Assembly: GCF_900116285.1 (NCBI RefSeq)
Contig: NZ_FPAJ01000002.1
Coordinates: forward strand, 248,001-312,000
DNA from: Sulfitobacter marinus
GTDB taxonomy: Bacteria; Pseudomonadota; Alphaproteobacteria; Rhodobacterales; Rhodobacteraceae
Length of the DNA: 64,000 nt
Reading direction: 5' to 3'
The position numbers and the translations under genes were made by a program. Position 1 is the stretch's first letter. The number at the start of each line of letters is the position of its first letter. Shown piece after piece: positions 8,876 through 18,177 of the stretch. A model generated the notes under the pieces. The model saw nothing but the letters and a program-made list of their open reading frames with translations. It was not told the DNA's origin and ran no database searches.

Positions 8876-9721
8876 ATGTCGGATGCTGTTTCCAACGCAG
8901 AAGTCGAGGACGTGCTGTCTTCTATACGTCGATTGGTGTCTGAAGACAGGCGGGTGGTTAGCAAGGTCACAGATAACGTCCCATCAGAGGAAAAGCTGGT
9001 TCTGACCCCGTCGTTGCGAGTGGCCAATGATGCTCCCTTGTCTGATGGTAACCGCGCGCCACGATCTGTTGACGTCTCGGACCAAGCCACTGATGCAATC
9101 ACTGACGGCGATGCAATGCCTGCAAGTCCCACGGAAACCGGATCTGAGCAGGGTGAGGAAAATGCGCCAAGCGATACCGCGGGATCTGGCACAGTAACCA
9201 ATTTTAAACAACGGTCTGATATTTTGAACCTCGGCGTGTCCGAGTTGGTCGATGAAAGCGTGAAATCTGACGGTGCTGATCGGCTAAGTGCAAAGATCGC
9301 CGCGCTTGAGACCGCAATCGGCCGTATTTCTGATGGCTGGGATGTAGAAGAACGGGAGGTAAACGATTTTGTTTCGCCCGAACCGCTTGCCATGGCATGG
9401 GAAGACGATATCGAACTGGACGCCACTGGTGCACCGATTACCGCATCGCCTGACGCAGTCCCGACCAAGGGTGCAGCTATGATGGATGATACCATCGTTG
9501 ACGCCGGACCTTATGTTGAGGAAGAGGATGCAGCCTCGGAAAGCCCTGATAAAACCGTTGGGGCCGAAGAGTATTTTGATGAGGACATGCTGCGTGAGAT
9601 GGTCGAGGAGATCGTGCGCAAAGAACTGCAAGGTGCGTTGGGCGAGCGTATCACACGCAATGTACGCAAACTTGTGCGCCGTGAAATCCACCGTGCTTTG
9701 ACCGCACAAGATTTGGAATAA
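8876..9721 (+). CDS. PopZ-like polar organizing protein (DUF2497-type)
   Basis: 281 aa, strongly acidic and low in complexity in the middle. An N-terminal helix EVEDVLSSIRRLVSED (about residues 9-24) matches the PopZ/DUF2497 start. A conserved C-terminal helical block has MLREMVEEIVRKELQGAL, then RITRNVRKLVRREIHRAL. This architecture (short N-terminal helix, disordered acidic linker, C-terminal oligomerisation helices) is that of alphaproteobacterial PopZ, which forms the polar hub that tethers ParB/parS. The assignment rests on architecture; outside the two ends there is no recognisable homology. It follows tolC by 75 bp. Confidence 0.6.
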   Translation: MSDAVSNAEVEDVLSSIRRLVSEDRRVVSKVTDNVPSEEKLVLTPSLRVANDAPLSDGNRAPRSVDVSDQATDAITDGDAMPASPTETGSEQGEENAPSDTAGSGTVTNFKQRSDILNLGVSELVDESVKSDGADRLSAKIAALETAIGRISDGWDVEEREVNDFVSPEPLAMAWEDDIELDATGAPITASPDAVPTKGAAMMDDTIVDAGPYVEEEDAASESPDKTVGAEEYFDEDMLREMVEEIVRKELQGALGERITRNVRKLVRREIHRALTAQDLE

Positions 9722-9822
9722 CGACCCAGTTCCTGGATTATGATAGCGGCATCTGCGCAGGCGGGTGTCGTTTTTGTTTTTGGGGGCCCTGTCCTTTACC
9801 GCTGCTGGCCGGGCAATAAAAA

Positions 9823-9842
9823 ACGCGGCCCTGAGGCCGCGT
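9823..9842. terminator. Bidirectional intrinsic terminator
   Basis: An 8-bp GC-rich stem ACGCGGCC/GGCCGCGT with loop CTGA. It is followed on the plus strand by CTTTT and preceded by AATAAAAAA, which gives a T-run on the minus strand. It lies between the convergent PopZ-like and DUF6280 genes. Confidence 0.85.
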
Positions 9843-9874
9843 CTTTTGACACTGAAATCTTTTGATAAAGTAGA

Positions 9875-10195
9875 TCAGGCAGCTTCGGCTTGCTGTGCCG
9901 CATGACGCCGCTCGGACTCTTCGCGAGACAGGGCAACAGATGTACGCACACCTTTACCAACGAAATCCATCAGGCCGGACACAACACGTTCGTTCGGGTC
10001 AATACCCGCACAGCTCAACACTTCACGGCCGTCGCGCGAGCGCGCCCAGCGTGCAATCTGTTCGGGGCCATTGCCATATTTCTTGTCATCGGCAATTGCA
10101 TCGTCCAATGCGGCCAGTACCACGGCAGCAAAAAGTTTGCGGGCACGGTTACCTTGTTCATTGTTAAAGGCAGTGCCATCAACGAAATCTTTCAT
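9875..10195 (-). CDS. DUF6280 family protein, unknown function
   Basis: 106-aa soluble protein. The whole length looks like the small conserved Rhodobacterales family annotated DUF6280, with the middle segment YGNGPEQIARWARSRDGREVL and a helical C-terminus ending AAQQAEAA. No catalytic motif or membrane segment is visible. A minus-strand purine-rich sequence (AAAGGACGACGAG) precedes the ATG. It is convergent with the PopZ-like gene and divergent from efp. I recognise the family but know no function for it. Confidence 0.75.
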   Translation of the reverse strand: MKDFVDGTAFNNEQGNRARKLFAAVVLAALDDAIADDKKYGNGPEQIARWARSRDGREVLSCAGIDPNERVVSGLMDFVGKGVRTSVALSREESERRHAAQQAEAA

Positions 10196-10415
10196 CTCGT
10201 CGTCCTTTCTATTATTCTTGCTCTTGTCATTTAGGCGAGGCGTTCCTTATGACTGAAAGAGCGCGATTCGGATACACATATTTCGCATAGCACATATGCG
10301 AATTTTGCATGGCTCTTTGCGCGTTTGGCAGGCGCTTGGCTGCCTTGCGTGGCCAGTCCTTAGAAGATATAGGTCGCCTGAATTAATCTTCAACATTTTG
10401 CAATGGTGTCCCCAC

Positions 10416-10979
10416 ATGCCCAAGATCAATGGAAACGAAATTCGTCCCGGAAACGTGCTTGAACACAACGGTGGTCTATGGGCTGCGGTTAAGGTCGATC
10501 ACGTCAAACCGGGCAAGGGCGGTGCCTTTGCGCAAGTCGAGATGCGCAACCTGCGCAACGGATCAAAATTGAACGAACGCTTTCGCAGCGCCGATAAGGT
10601 TGAAAAGGTCCGTCTTGAGCAAAAAGACCAACAATTCCTATATGAAGACGCCGGAATGCTGGTTCTGATGGACACGCAAACCTACGATCAGGTGCAGCTG
10701 TCGGCAGAACTTTTGGGCGAACGCCGCCCGTTCTTGCAAGACGGTATGATGGTCGTGGTGGAGTATCACGAGGACGAAGCGTTGAATGCGTCCTTGCCGC
10801 AAAAAGTGACCTGCAAGATCGTCGAGACAGAGCCGGTCGTCAAAGGCCAGACAGCTGCGAATTCTTTCAAGCCGGCGATCCTGGATAATGGTGTCAAAGT
10901 GATGGTGCCACCCTTCGTCGGCCAAGACGAAGACATCATCGTGAACACCGAAACGATGGAATATTCTGAACGCGCCTAA
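10416..10979 (+). CDS. efp: Elongation factor P
   Basis: 187 aa, the standard EF-P length. It begins [19 protein letters not shown] and carries the KOW-like loop [10 protein letters not shown], whose lysine is the modified residue in EpmA-type EF-P. The C-terminal OB domain ends [12 protein letters not shown], close to the usual V.T..G.Y..R signature. It rescues ribosomes stalled at polyproline. The ATG at 10416 starts the family's normal N-terminus; the upstream in-frame extension has no support. It is monocistronic, with an intrinsic terminator directly behind. Confidence 0.97.
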   Translation: MPKINGNEIRPGNVLEHNGGLWAAVKVDHVKPGKGGAFAQVEMRNLRNGSKLNERFRSADKVEKVRLEQKDQQFLYEDAGMLVLMDTQTYDQVQLSAELLGERRPFLQDGMMVVVEYHEDEALNASLPQKVTCKIVETEPVVKGQTAANSFKPAILDNGVKVMVPPFVGQDEDIIVNTETMEYSERA

Positions 10980-11018
10980 GGTCCAGAATTGACCCCACGT
11001 CATGACTGCACAGTTTTG

Positions 11019-11045
11019 AAAAGCCTCGGGTTTTCCGGGGCTTTT
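11019..11045 (+). terminator. Intrinsic terminator of efp
   Basis: Stem AGCCTCGG/CCGGGGCT (one G-T pair) with loop GTTTT, followed by TTTTT and preceded by AAAA. It lies 40 bp after the efp stop. Confidence 0.85.
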
Positions 11046-11221
11046 TGCTGTCCGAGCTTTGGGGTGCGGCACGCAGATCTCTGCCATGGCACGGTGTGTG
11101 TTGCCGTTCCGCAACGCTCCTTTCCCGTCAAAGGTGTGAGCCTGCACCGTGCTGCGGGGTGGTAAAACTATTCTTCCGCAGAACCAAGCTGTTATAGCTG
11201 TTTGGGGATATAGGGGGAATC

Positions 11222-12847
11222 ATGTCAGACATTGTTGTTTTTGCCGCCAAAAAGATCATCACAATGGACATCAACCGGATGGAAGCGACCCATGTCGCCG
11301 TCCGTTGCGGAGAGATACTGGCGGTTGGCGATGCGACCTGCGCCGACCAGTGGGGCCCCGTGACCCATGATGACAGCCTGAAAAACGCGGTGCTAATGCC
11401 CGGCTTTATCGAAGGGCACGCGCATATGATGGCGGGCGCGATGTGGGAATATGCCTATGCGGGCTATCACGACCGGATCGACCCCAATGGCAAGCTGTGG
11501 CGCGGTATGGCCGATAATGACGCGGTGATCGGCGGGCTTCGTGACTATGCCGAAACACTGGAAGACGACGCGCCGCTGGTCGGTTGGGGGTTTGACCCGA
11601 TCTTCCTGACGTCAGAGCGGCTGAGCAAAAAGCATCTGGATCAAATCAGCCCAACGCGACCCATCGCAATCATTTACTCGAATTTTCACCTGATGTGCGT
11701 GAACTCTGCCGCGCTTGAGCTGGCAGGATACGATCAGACCACTAACGCCGAAGGTGTGATCAAAGGTGACGACGGCCAGCCCACGGGCGAGTTGCAGGAA
11801 ATGGCAGCCATGTTTCCGGTCATGCGGCGCTTGGCGATCGACTTTCGCGGGCTTAGCCAGAAAGAAGCCTCCATTCGCGCCTATGGGGATGTGGCGCGGC
11901 GGGCAGGGGTGACCACGGTCACCGATCTGTATTCCCAGATGGAAGAGGATGACGTTACCACCATGCTGCGGGTCACGGGTTCAGATGATTTTCCGCTGCG
12001 CGTGGTGCCTGCCTTGGGCGCGATGGAGGGGCCAAAAGCCATCGCAGACAAGGCGCAGGCCCTTGCCAAACGCAGCACCGACAAGCTGCGGCTGGGGGCG
12101 GTCAAGCTTATGACAGACGGTGCGATCCAAGGCTGGACCGCGCGGGTCAAAAGCCCCGGCTACGTGGGCGGGCAGCCCAATGGCATCTGGAATACCCCAC
12201 CCGAGATGATCTTTGCGCTGGTCGAAGAGTTGAACAGCCGTGGCATCCAGATGCACATCCACGTCAATGGCGACGAAGCCGCCGAGGTGACGTTGAACGC
12301 AATCGAGGCTGCGCTGCGTAAAAACCCTTGGGCGGGGCACCGTCATGTTTTGCAGCATTGCCAGTTGATGGGGCGCGACCTGTTTACGCGGGCCGCAGAT
12401 ATGGGTGTGTGCTGCAACATCTTTGCCAACCACGTCCATTACTTTGGCGACCAGCACGTGGCACTGACCATCGGCACGGACCGCGCCGAACGCATGGACG
12501 GGTCGCGCAGCGCGATTGATGCGGGCGTGAACATCGCGATCCATTCGGATGCGCCTGTCACGCCCATGGCACCGCTGTTCACCGCGTGGTGCGCCGTGAA
12601 CCGGCAGACGATGTCGGGGCGCACCTTGGGGGCCGCGCAATGCATCGACGTCGAAGAAGCGCTTTTCTCGATCACCATGGGGGCCGCCTATACGTTGAAG
12701 CTGGACAGCGAGATTGGCAGCATTGAAACGGGCAAACGCGCGGATTTCGTGGTCTTGGGGGATGATCCCTTGGCCGTTGATCCGCTGGCGTTAAAAGACG
12801 TCCCGATACTGGGCACGGTCTTTGGGGGCCGCGTTCACCTGCTATGA
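11222..12847 (+). CDS. Amidohydrolase family protein (YtcJ-like, Amidohydro_3)
   Basis: 541 aa metal-dependent hydrolase. Visible elements in order: the metal-binding HxH in GFIEGHAHMM (about residue 64), the Lys-bearing strand LGAVKLMTDGAIQGWTARV (about 296), histidines in MHIHVNGDEAA and HRHVLQHCQLM, and the Asp in AIHSDAPVTPMAPL. The C-terminal IGSIETGKRADFVVLGDDP is typical of the composite beta-sandwich domain. GGGGGAA precedes the ATG. The substrate is unknown; relatives hydrolyse amides or N-substituted amino acids. The stop overlaps the start of the CobW gene (ATGA), which suggests a metal-supply partner. Confidence 0.87.
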   Translation: MSDIVVFAAKKIITMDINRMEATHVAVRCGEILAVGDATCADQWGPVTHDDSLKNAVLMPGFIEGHAHMMAGAMWEYAYAGYHDRIDPNGKLWRGMADNDAVIGGLRDYAETLEDDAPLVGWGFDPIFLTSERLSKKHLDQISPTRPIAIIYSNFHLMCVNSAALELAGYDQTTNAEGVIKGDDGQPTGELQEMAAMFPVMRRLAIDFRGLSQKEASIRAYGDVARRAGVTTVTDLYSQMEEDDVTTMLRVTGSDDFPLRVVPALGAMEGPKAIADKAQALAKRSTDKLRLGAVKLMTDGAIQGWTARVKSPGYVGGQPNGIWNTPPEMIFALVEELNSRGIQMHIHVNGDEAAEVTLNAIEAALRKNPWAGHRHVLQHCQLMGRDLFTRAADMGVCCNIFANHVHYFGDQHVALTIGTDRAERMDGSRSAIDAGVNIAIHSDAPVTPMAPLFTAWCAVNRQTMSGRTLGAAQCIDVEEALFSITMGAAYTLKLDSEIGSIETGKRADFVVLGDDPLAVDPLALKDVPILGTVFGGRVHLL

Positions 12848-13719
12848 AACCACGCCTGCCACTGACCGTAATCTCGGGCTATCTGGGTGCGGGTAAAACG
12901 ACGTTGATCAACCGATTGCTGGCCGAGAATCACGGGTTGAAGCTGATGGTAATGGTCAATGATTTCGGTGCGATCAATATCGACGCGGCGCTGATTGATC
13001 AGGCGGGCGAAGATACGATGACCCTGACCAACGGCTGCGTGTGCTGCACCATGGGAGCCGATCTGTTCATGGCCATCGGGGATGTTCTGGACCGCCCGCA
13101 AAGGCCCGATCATTTGGTGATTGAAGCCTCCGGTATTGCGGACCCTGCGCGCATTGCCCAAGTGGCACAGGCCGAGCCGGATTTGGCTTACGGCGGCATT
13201 GCGACCGTGGTGGACGGACAAAGCTATGACGTTTTGGTGCGTGATGATCAGATAGGGGCGCAGGTGGCGGGGCAGGTTAGTGCTGCTGATCTGGTGTTGC
13301 TCAGCAAGCTGGCTGCGCCTTATCCGGGGCTGGCATTGCGGCTAGGGGTGCAGTCACGGGCGTTGGTCGTCGATCTGGCGCAGGTAGATGCTGTGGCCCC
13401 AATCATTTTCGGCGCGGCCGAGCGGTCTGTACCTAATGTATCGCTGACCCAACATGCCGCTTATGTGGGGTGGAGCGATGCCAGTGACCTGAGGCTGGAA
13501 TACACTGCGTTAGTGGGGAAACTTGATGCGCGGCCCAAAGGGCTGTTCCGTTTCAAAGGGTTTGTTAGCCACGATGCATCCAGCGCTTGGGAGGTGCATT
13601 GCGTGGGCCCTAGCATGAATGTGAAGCCACTAAAGGCAGCGCAGGCGACCCAAGTGGTGGGGATTGGGTTGAAGGCTGAAACAAGTGTGGCAGAGATTTC
13701 AGCATGGTGGCACAGCTGA
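12844..13719 (+). CDS. CobW/P47K family GTP-binding metallochaperone
   Basis: 291 aa G3E GTPase. P-loop GYLGAGKTTLINRLL (about residues 13-27), metal-binding CxCC in NGCVCCTMG (about 61-69), Walker B/switch region LVIEASGIADPARI, and guanine-specificity region VLLSKLA with Ser in place of the usual Asn. The C-terminal CobW_C domain is short and lacks a His-rich tail. Family members insert Zn or Co into client proteins. Translational coupling to the metal-dependent amidohydrolase makes that enzyme a plausible client; this is inference. Confidence 0.85.
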   Translation: MKPRLPLTVISGYLGAGKTTLINRLLAENHGLKLMVMVNDFGAINIDAALIDQAGEDTMTLTNGCVCCTMGADLFMAIGDVLDRPQRPDHLVIEASGIADPARIAQVAQAEPDLAYGGIATVVDGQSYDVLVRDDQIGAQVAGQVSAADLVLLSKLAAPYPGLALRLGVQSRALVVDLAQVDAVAPIIFGAAERSVPNVSLTQHAAYVGWSDASDLRLEYTALVGKLDARPKGLFRFKGFVSHDASSAWEVHCVGPSMNVKPLKAAQATQVVGIGLKAETSVAEISAWWHS

Positions 13720-13745
13720 AGCAGGGCTAAATTTTGATCCCCGCC

Positions 13746-14489
13746 TTAGCCATCTGTCACCATTGTGACAGTTGCGCCATCTGCCTGCATTGCCGCTTTG
13801 GCGCGGTCATAGCGCAGATAGGCCAACGCCTCGGTGCCCGCTTGGGTGAACACGGTGCCCGCCGGTTTGCCGTTTACTGAAATCTCGGTGCCTGCGTCGA
13901 CGGGGGCGCTGATATGAACCTTGGCCAGACCTTTGCGCAGCTCGGTTTTATGCTTCATCCGCGCGGTGACTTCTTGCCCCACATAGCAGCCTTTGCGGAA
14001 ATCAACGCCGTTCAGCCGTTCAAACCCCATCTCCAGGATAAAGCTGTCTGGCGTCAGTTCGGCCCCGGTTTCGGGGATCATATGCGCCACGCGCAGTGCA
14101 TCCCAATCGGTGGCGTCATCTGTTTGTGGCGTATCGCGGTAGGCGCGCCAGCCCATGCCCGGGTCACGCGGATCAGCATAGCCGTCAGCGGGCGTGTCAC
14201 CCAGCCCGCGATGCAAATACAGGCCGGTTGCCTCGATCGTTATATCGGCACGCAACTTGTACATGTTCAGCCGCTGCACCAGCGCGTCGGCGCTGGCGTC
14301 TGTGACGTCCAGCAGCACGGTATCGCCCTCTGAGGATAGAAAGAAATCAACGATGAACTTGCCCTGCGGCGTCAAAAGCGCCGCGTAGATCGGCCCTTGG
14401 TCCAGTTTGTTCACGTCATTGGTGACCAGCCCCTGCAGAAAGCTGCGGGTGTCTGTACCGGATAGTTTCAGAATGCGGCGGTCGTTCAT
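13746..14489 (-). CDS. ygfZ: YgfZ/GcvT family folate-binding protein
   Basis: 247 aa. It carries the YgfZ signature KGCYVGQEVTARMKHKTELRK (K-G-C-Y-x-G-Q-E, about residues 166-185) and an N-terminal GcvT-like FLQGLVTNDVNKL. YgfZ uses tetrahydrofolate and helps the assembly and repair of certain Fe-S enzymes in the cytosol. The length is slightly below E. coli YgfZ (326 aa) but normal for alphaproteobacteria. It converges with the CobW gene. Confidence 0.9.
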   Translation of the reverse strand: MNDRRILKLSGTDTRSFLQGLVTNDVNKLDQGPIYAALLTPQGKFIVDFFLSSEGDTVLLDVTDASADALVQRLNMYKLRADITIEATGLYLHRGLGDTPADGYADPRDPGMGWRAYRDTPQTDDATDWDALRVAHMIPETGAELTPDSFILEMGFERLNGVDFRKGCYVGQEVTARMKHKTELRKGLAKVHISAPVDAGTEISVNGKPAGTVFTQAGTEALAYLRYDRAKAAMQADGATVTMVTDG

Positions 14490-14555
14490 ATCGCGTTTCC
14501 TTGCAATTCATGTCATGACATATAGCAGGCCGATCAATACCCGAAAGGGGCAACC

Positions 14556-15230
14556 ATGCCTGCGCCAATATCTGTGATCATTCCGACCCTGAACGCTGAG
14601 CACAGCCTGACCGGCTGTTTGACGGCTTTGATGGAAGGCGTCGATGCCGGCTTGATCTGTGAATTGATCGTTTCAGACGGCGGATCGCAGGATGCAACGC
14701 GCGTTGTCGCGGATGCATGGGGGGCTGACATCATTGAAGGTGCCGCATCGCGCGGCGGGCAGTTGCGTCGGGGCTGCGCCAAGGCCAAGGGCGAATGGCT
14801 GCTGGTTCTGCACGCTGATACGCAGTTGGAACAAGGCTGGACCGGTCCGGTGATCGCGCATCTGAAGGGGCGAAAGGCCGGGTGGTTTAAGCTGCGGTTT
14901 GACCGGGGTGGCTTTGCCGCATGGTTCGTCGCGGGATGGGCGCATCTGCGGAGCTTTCTGGGGCTACCCTATGGCGATCAGGGGCTATTGATGCCTCGAA
15001 CACTTTACCAGTCGGTGGGCGGATACCCTGACCAACCCTTGATGGAGGATGTGGCCATGGCGCGGCTGCTTAAGGGCACGCTGACGGGCATTGACTGTGC
15101 GGCGATCACATCGGCTGACAAGTATCACAAGGCTGGATGGCTGCGCCGGGGCGGGCGCAACATCTGGACGTTGCTACGGTATTTTGCAGGGGTGTCCCCG
15201 CAAAAGCTGGCCAAATCCTACGCCAAGTAG
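14556..15230 (+). CDS. Family 2 glycosyltransferase (TIGR04283-like)
   Basis: 224 aa GT-A fold transferase. It starts PISVIIPTLNAEHSLTGCL, with SDGGSQDAT near residue 45 and the metal-binding-type LVLHADTQLEQGW near residue 90, then GDQGLLMPRTLYQSVGGYPD. This is the pattern of the TIGR04283 family, often found beside TIGR04282 enzymes in roseobacters. The partner is absent here. It has no membrane segment of its own. The acceptor is unknown. Confidence 0.83.
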   Translation: MPAPISVIIPTLNAEHSLTGCLTALMEGVDAGLICELIVSDGGSQDATRVVADAWGADIIEGAASRGGQLRRGCAKAKGEWLLVLHADTQLEQGWTGPVIAHLKGRKAGWFKLRFDRGGFAAWFVAGWAHLRSFLGLPYGDQGLLMPRTLYQSVGGYPDQPLMEDVAMARLLKGTLTGIDCAAITSADKYHKAGWLRRGGRNIWTLLRYFAGVSPQKLAKSYAK

Positions 15231-15242
15231 CCCCGCCTTTCG

Positions 15243-15573
15243 CTACCCAAACAAGCGCAGGCCAAGACGTTGCAACAGGTTCGGCTCTGCCGGCTCTGAG
15301 CTTTGTTCGAACGCGCGCAGCGCCCGTGAGTTGCGACCGCCAGGGATGGCTTTACCATCCTCGAATTGGAGCCTGTACAGGTCAGCATAGATGCCACCAC
15401 GGGCTAACAGCTCTTCGTATCTGCCTTTGTCCATCAGTAAAATTAGCGCCCAAGGCTTCGCCTTCGGTGGCCATGAAGCCAATGGCGAAACCAAGCATCC
15501 AAATGTGCTTTTTCAGATAGTCGTGCCAAAGCCATGTTAGCAGCTCTTTGGATGTGTAGGTGATATCGTTCAT
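15243..15573 (-). pseudogene. Remnant of an ABC exporter (MsbA-like) with large internal deletion
   Basis: Two minus-strand reading frames carry the two ends of one ABC exporter. From ATG 15573, one frame reads KELLTWLWHDYLKKHIWM, then LGFAIGFMATEGEALGA, the start of the transmembrane domain of roseobacter MsbA-like exporters. Near 15430-15440 the sense passes to another frame: LLMDKGRYEELLARGGIYADLYRLQFEDGK, the end of an exporter ATPase domain, running to a stop at 15243. The roughly 500 residues between (most TM helices, Walker A, signature) are missing and the frames do not match. A functional product is therefore not possible. Confidence 0.82.
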
Positions 15574-15734
15574 GGATGCGCCTGGGTCCTTTGGCCAAAT
15601 ATTTCACTGGTGTACGCACCCCAAGGGGCGGGGCAAGCGTGACGGCCCGCTTTGAGTAATGGATTGACTGATTGACGCCGCGCGGCACGGGGATAAGTTG
15701 GCCCCGAATACTGTTGTTGAAAGGCGTATCGTTC

Positions 15735-16943
15735 ATGTCATCCCGCACAAATTTATCGCAGGGGCGCGGTTATCTGGCCATTCCCGGCCCCTCTGTTATG
15801 CCAGAGGCCGTGTTGAATGCGATGCACCGTCCCGCGCCCAACATTTATGCGGGTGAACTGGTCGATATGATGCCGCCGCTTATGCAGGATCTGCGCGACG
15901 TTGCGCGGACACAGCACCATGTTGCCATGTATATTGGCAACGGGCATGGGGCGTGGGAGGCATCATTGTCCAACGTCATCAGCCCCGGTGACAAGGTGCT
16001 GGTGCCCGCCACGGGGCGCTTTGGCATAGGCTGGGGTGAAATGGCGACAGGTCTGGGGGCCGACGTCGAAGTCATGGATTTCGGCAAACAATCCGCGATG
16101 GATCTGGCCCGTATCGAAGAACGCCTGAAAGCTGATACCGCACACGAGATCAAAGCCGTGCTGGCCGTGCATGTGGATACGTCGACCTCGGTTGTGAATG
16201 ACATTGCAGGGGTGCGTGCAGCTTTGGACAGCGCGGGACATCCGGCGCTTTTGATGGCCGATTGCATCGCATCGCTGGCCTGCGACCGCTTCGAGATGGA
16301 CGCTTGGGGTGTCGATGTCATGGTGACGGGCTGCCAAAAAGGGCTGATGGTGCCCCCCGGCGTCAGTTTTGTGTTCTTTAACGACCGCGCGGCAGAGGTG
16401 CGGGCATCCATGCCCCGCGTCAGCAGGTTCTGGGACTGGGAGCCGCGCGCAAACCCCGAGGAGTTTTACCAATATCACTGCGGCACGGCCCCCACGCACC
16501 ATATTTATGGCCTGCGGGCAGCACTTGATATGATCAAAGCTGAGACGATCGAGGCCGTGTGGGACCGTCATACCATTCTGTCGCGCGCCGTCTGGGCCGC
16601 CTGCGATGTATGGGGCAGCGAAGGGACGCTGGCGTTGAACATCGCCGACCCTGCCTTGCGCAGTCACGCGGTCACGTCGCTTCGGCTTCAGGCCCCTCAG
16701 GCGACGCAATTGCGCGAATGGGTGCAGGAAAACATTGGTCTGACCTTGGGCATTGGCCTTGGCATGGCCGAACCGGGAAGCCCCGAAAGCCATGGGTTTT
16801 TCCGCTTGGGCCATATGGGTCATGTAAACGGTCAGATGATCATGGGGATGCTCGGCGGGATGGAGGCTGGTATGGCCGCGCTCGACATCAAGCGGGGCAC
16901 GGGCGCGTTGGATGCTGCAGCTAAGGTGATCGGCGGGGTTTAA
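15735..16943 (+). CDS. Class V aminotransferase (serine-glyoxylate/alanine-glyoxylate type)
   Basis: 402 aa PLP enzyme. It begins SQGRGYLAIPGPSVMPEAVL, as in alanine- or serine-glyoxylate aminotransferases. IGNGHGAWEASLSNVI is the cofactor phosphate region, and the Schiff-base lysine lies in VTGCQKGLMVPPG (about residue 201). The C-terminal LGIGLGMAE-type segment and FFRLGHMGHVN close the active site. ATG 15735 is chosen because GAAAGG precedes it and family homology starts there. The likely role is transamination between glyoxylate and serine or alanine in the serine cycle or photorespiration-like salvage. No pathway genes flank it. Confidence 0.87.
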   Translation: MSSRTNLSQGRGYLAIPGPSVMPEAVLNAMHRPAPNIYAGELVDMMPPLMQDLRDVARTQHHVAMYIGNGHGAWEASLSNVISPGDKVLVPATGRFGIGWGEMATGLGADVEVMDFGKQSAMDLARIEERLKADTAHEIKAVLAVHVDTSTSVVNDIAGVRAALDSAGHPALLMADCIASLACDRFEMDAWGVDVMVTGCQKGLMVPPGVSFVFFNDRAAEVRASMPRVSRFWDWEPRANPEEFYQYHCGTAPTHHIYGLRAALDMIKAETIEAVWDRHTILSRAVWAACDVWGSEGTLALNIADPALRSHAVTSLRLQAPQATQLREWVQENIGLTLGIGLGMAEPGSPESHGFFRLGHMGHVNGQMIMGMLGGMEAGMAALDIKRGTGALDAAAKVIGGV

Positions 16944-16977
16944 CCTGCGCCTGAGCCGTTAATTGTAGTGGACGCGC

Positions 16978-18081
16978 TTACGCTTTTTCCGCGTCCGCAA
17001 GAGCAAGGGGCAAAGCCGCCGCGAAGGCATTCAGATCGGCGGGAGTTCCACAGCTAACCCGGATGCAACGGTTTTGCGGGGCAACAAACGGCATGCGCAC
17101 AAAGATGCCCCGTGCCACCAACCCGTCAAGGACAGCTTTGGCAAAAGCTCCATCGCGCCCGCAGTCAATCGCCACAAAATTCGCAGCAGAGGGCAGGGGC
17201 GTCAGGCCGTTATCGCTTGCAATTTCGGCAATGCGGTCACGAGCAGTGGCAATTTGCGTTTTCACATGGGCCAGCCAGTCGGTATCTTCCAAGGCCGCCA
17301 ATGCGCCCGCCTGACCGGCGCGGTTCATACCAAAGTGGTTGCGCACCTTGCCAAATGCCGTGATCAGTTCAGGGGCGGCAATGGCATAGCCCACCCGCGC
17401 ACCCGCCAACCCATACACCTTTGAAAATGTCCGCATGCGGATCAGACGCGGATCATCCGCATCCAACACGGGCGCAGTCCCGTCTGGGGCGCAGTCGACA
17501 TAGGCCTCGTCCAGTACCAATAGGCAACCCTCTGGCAGGGTCTCCATCGCCTTGACCAGATCAGCGCCGGAATGCCAACTGCCCATCGGATTGTCGGGGT
17601 TGGCCAGATATACCAGCTTTGCGTCGACTTCGGCAGCCTCGGCAAACAGCGCGCGCGGATCCTCGTGATCGCCACGATAGGGCACTTTGTGCAAGACGCC
17701 GCCAAACCCTGCGACATGGTAATTGAACGTGGGATACGCGCCGTCGGAGGTGACCACCGCGTCACCCTGCGCCACCATGAGCCGCACCAGATAACCCAAT
17801 AAACCGTCAATGCCTTCGCCTACGATAATGTGGTCCGGGGTGATACCGTGATGCGCGGCCAAGGCCTGACGCAAATCATAGCTTTCCGGATCGCCATACA
17901 TCCACTGCTGGGTGGCGGCCATTGCCTCAGTCGCGCGGGGCGAGGGGCCGAATACATTCTCGTTCGCGCCCAACCGCGCGTCAAACACCCGACCTGCGGC
18001 GCGTTCTTGGGTTTCGGGGCCGACAAACGGCACGGTCGAGGGCAGCGATTGGGCAAGCGAGGTCAGGCGAATATGTGTCAT
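16978..18081 (-). CDS. PLP-dependent aminotransferase, HisC-like (class I/II)
   Basis: 367 aa fold-type I aminotransferase. DARLGANENVFGPSPRA is the substrate loop of HisC-like enzymes, VGEGIDGLLGYLVR the cofactor region, LANPDNPMGSWH the Asn-Pro motif, LVLDEAYVDCAPDG the Asp/Tyr pair, and TFSKVYGLAGARVGY the Schiff-base lysine (about residue 217). It is not in a his operon, so histidinol phosphate is not certain; an aromatic or other amino acid is equally possible. It is convergent with the class V aminotransferase gene. Confidence 0.87.
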   Translation of the reverse strand: MTHIRLTSLAQSLPSTVPFVGPETQERAAGRVFDARLGANENVFGPSPRATEAMAATQQWMYGDPESYDLRQALAAHHGITPDHIIVGEGIDGLLGYLVRLMVAQGDAVVTSDGAYPTFNYHVAGFGGVLHKVPYRGDHEDPRALFAEAAEVDAKLVYLANPDNPMGSWHSGADLVKAMETLPEGCLLVLDEAYVDCAPDGTAPVLDADDPRLIRMRTFSKVYGLAGARVGYAIAAPELITAFGKVRNHFGMNRAGQAGALAALEDTDWLAHVKTQIATARDRIAEIASDNGLTPLPSAANFVAIDCGRDGAFAKAVLDGLVARGIFVRMPFVAPQNRCIRVSCGTPADLNAFAAALPLALADAEKA

Positions 18082-18177
18082 GCCACCCGATTACTGCATC
18101 CCCATCGGCTTGGGCAAGCATTGAAAAAGCAGCCCTGCGTCCCCAAGTAATAATCATTCGCAATTGGAGGTTGCATC

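Noticed and set aside
8788..9495. 235-codon minus-strand frame
   Set aside because: Antisense to the PopZ-like gene, Ser-rich low complexity, no start signal.
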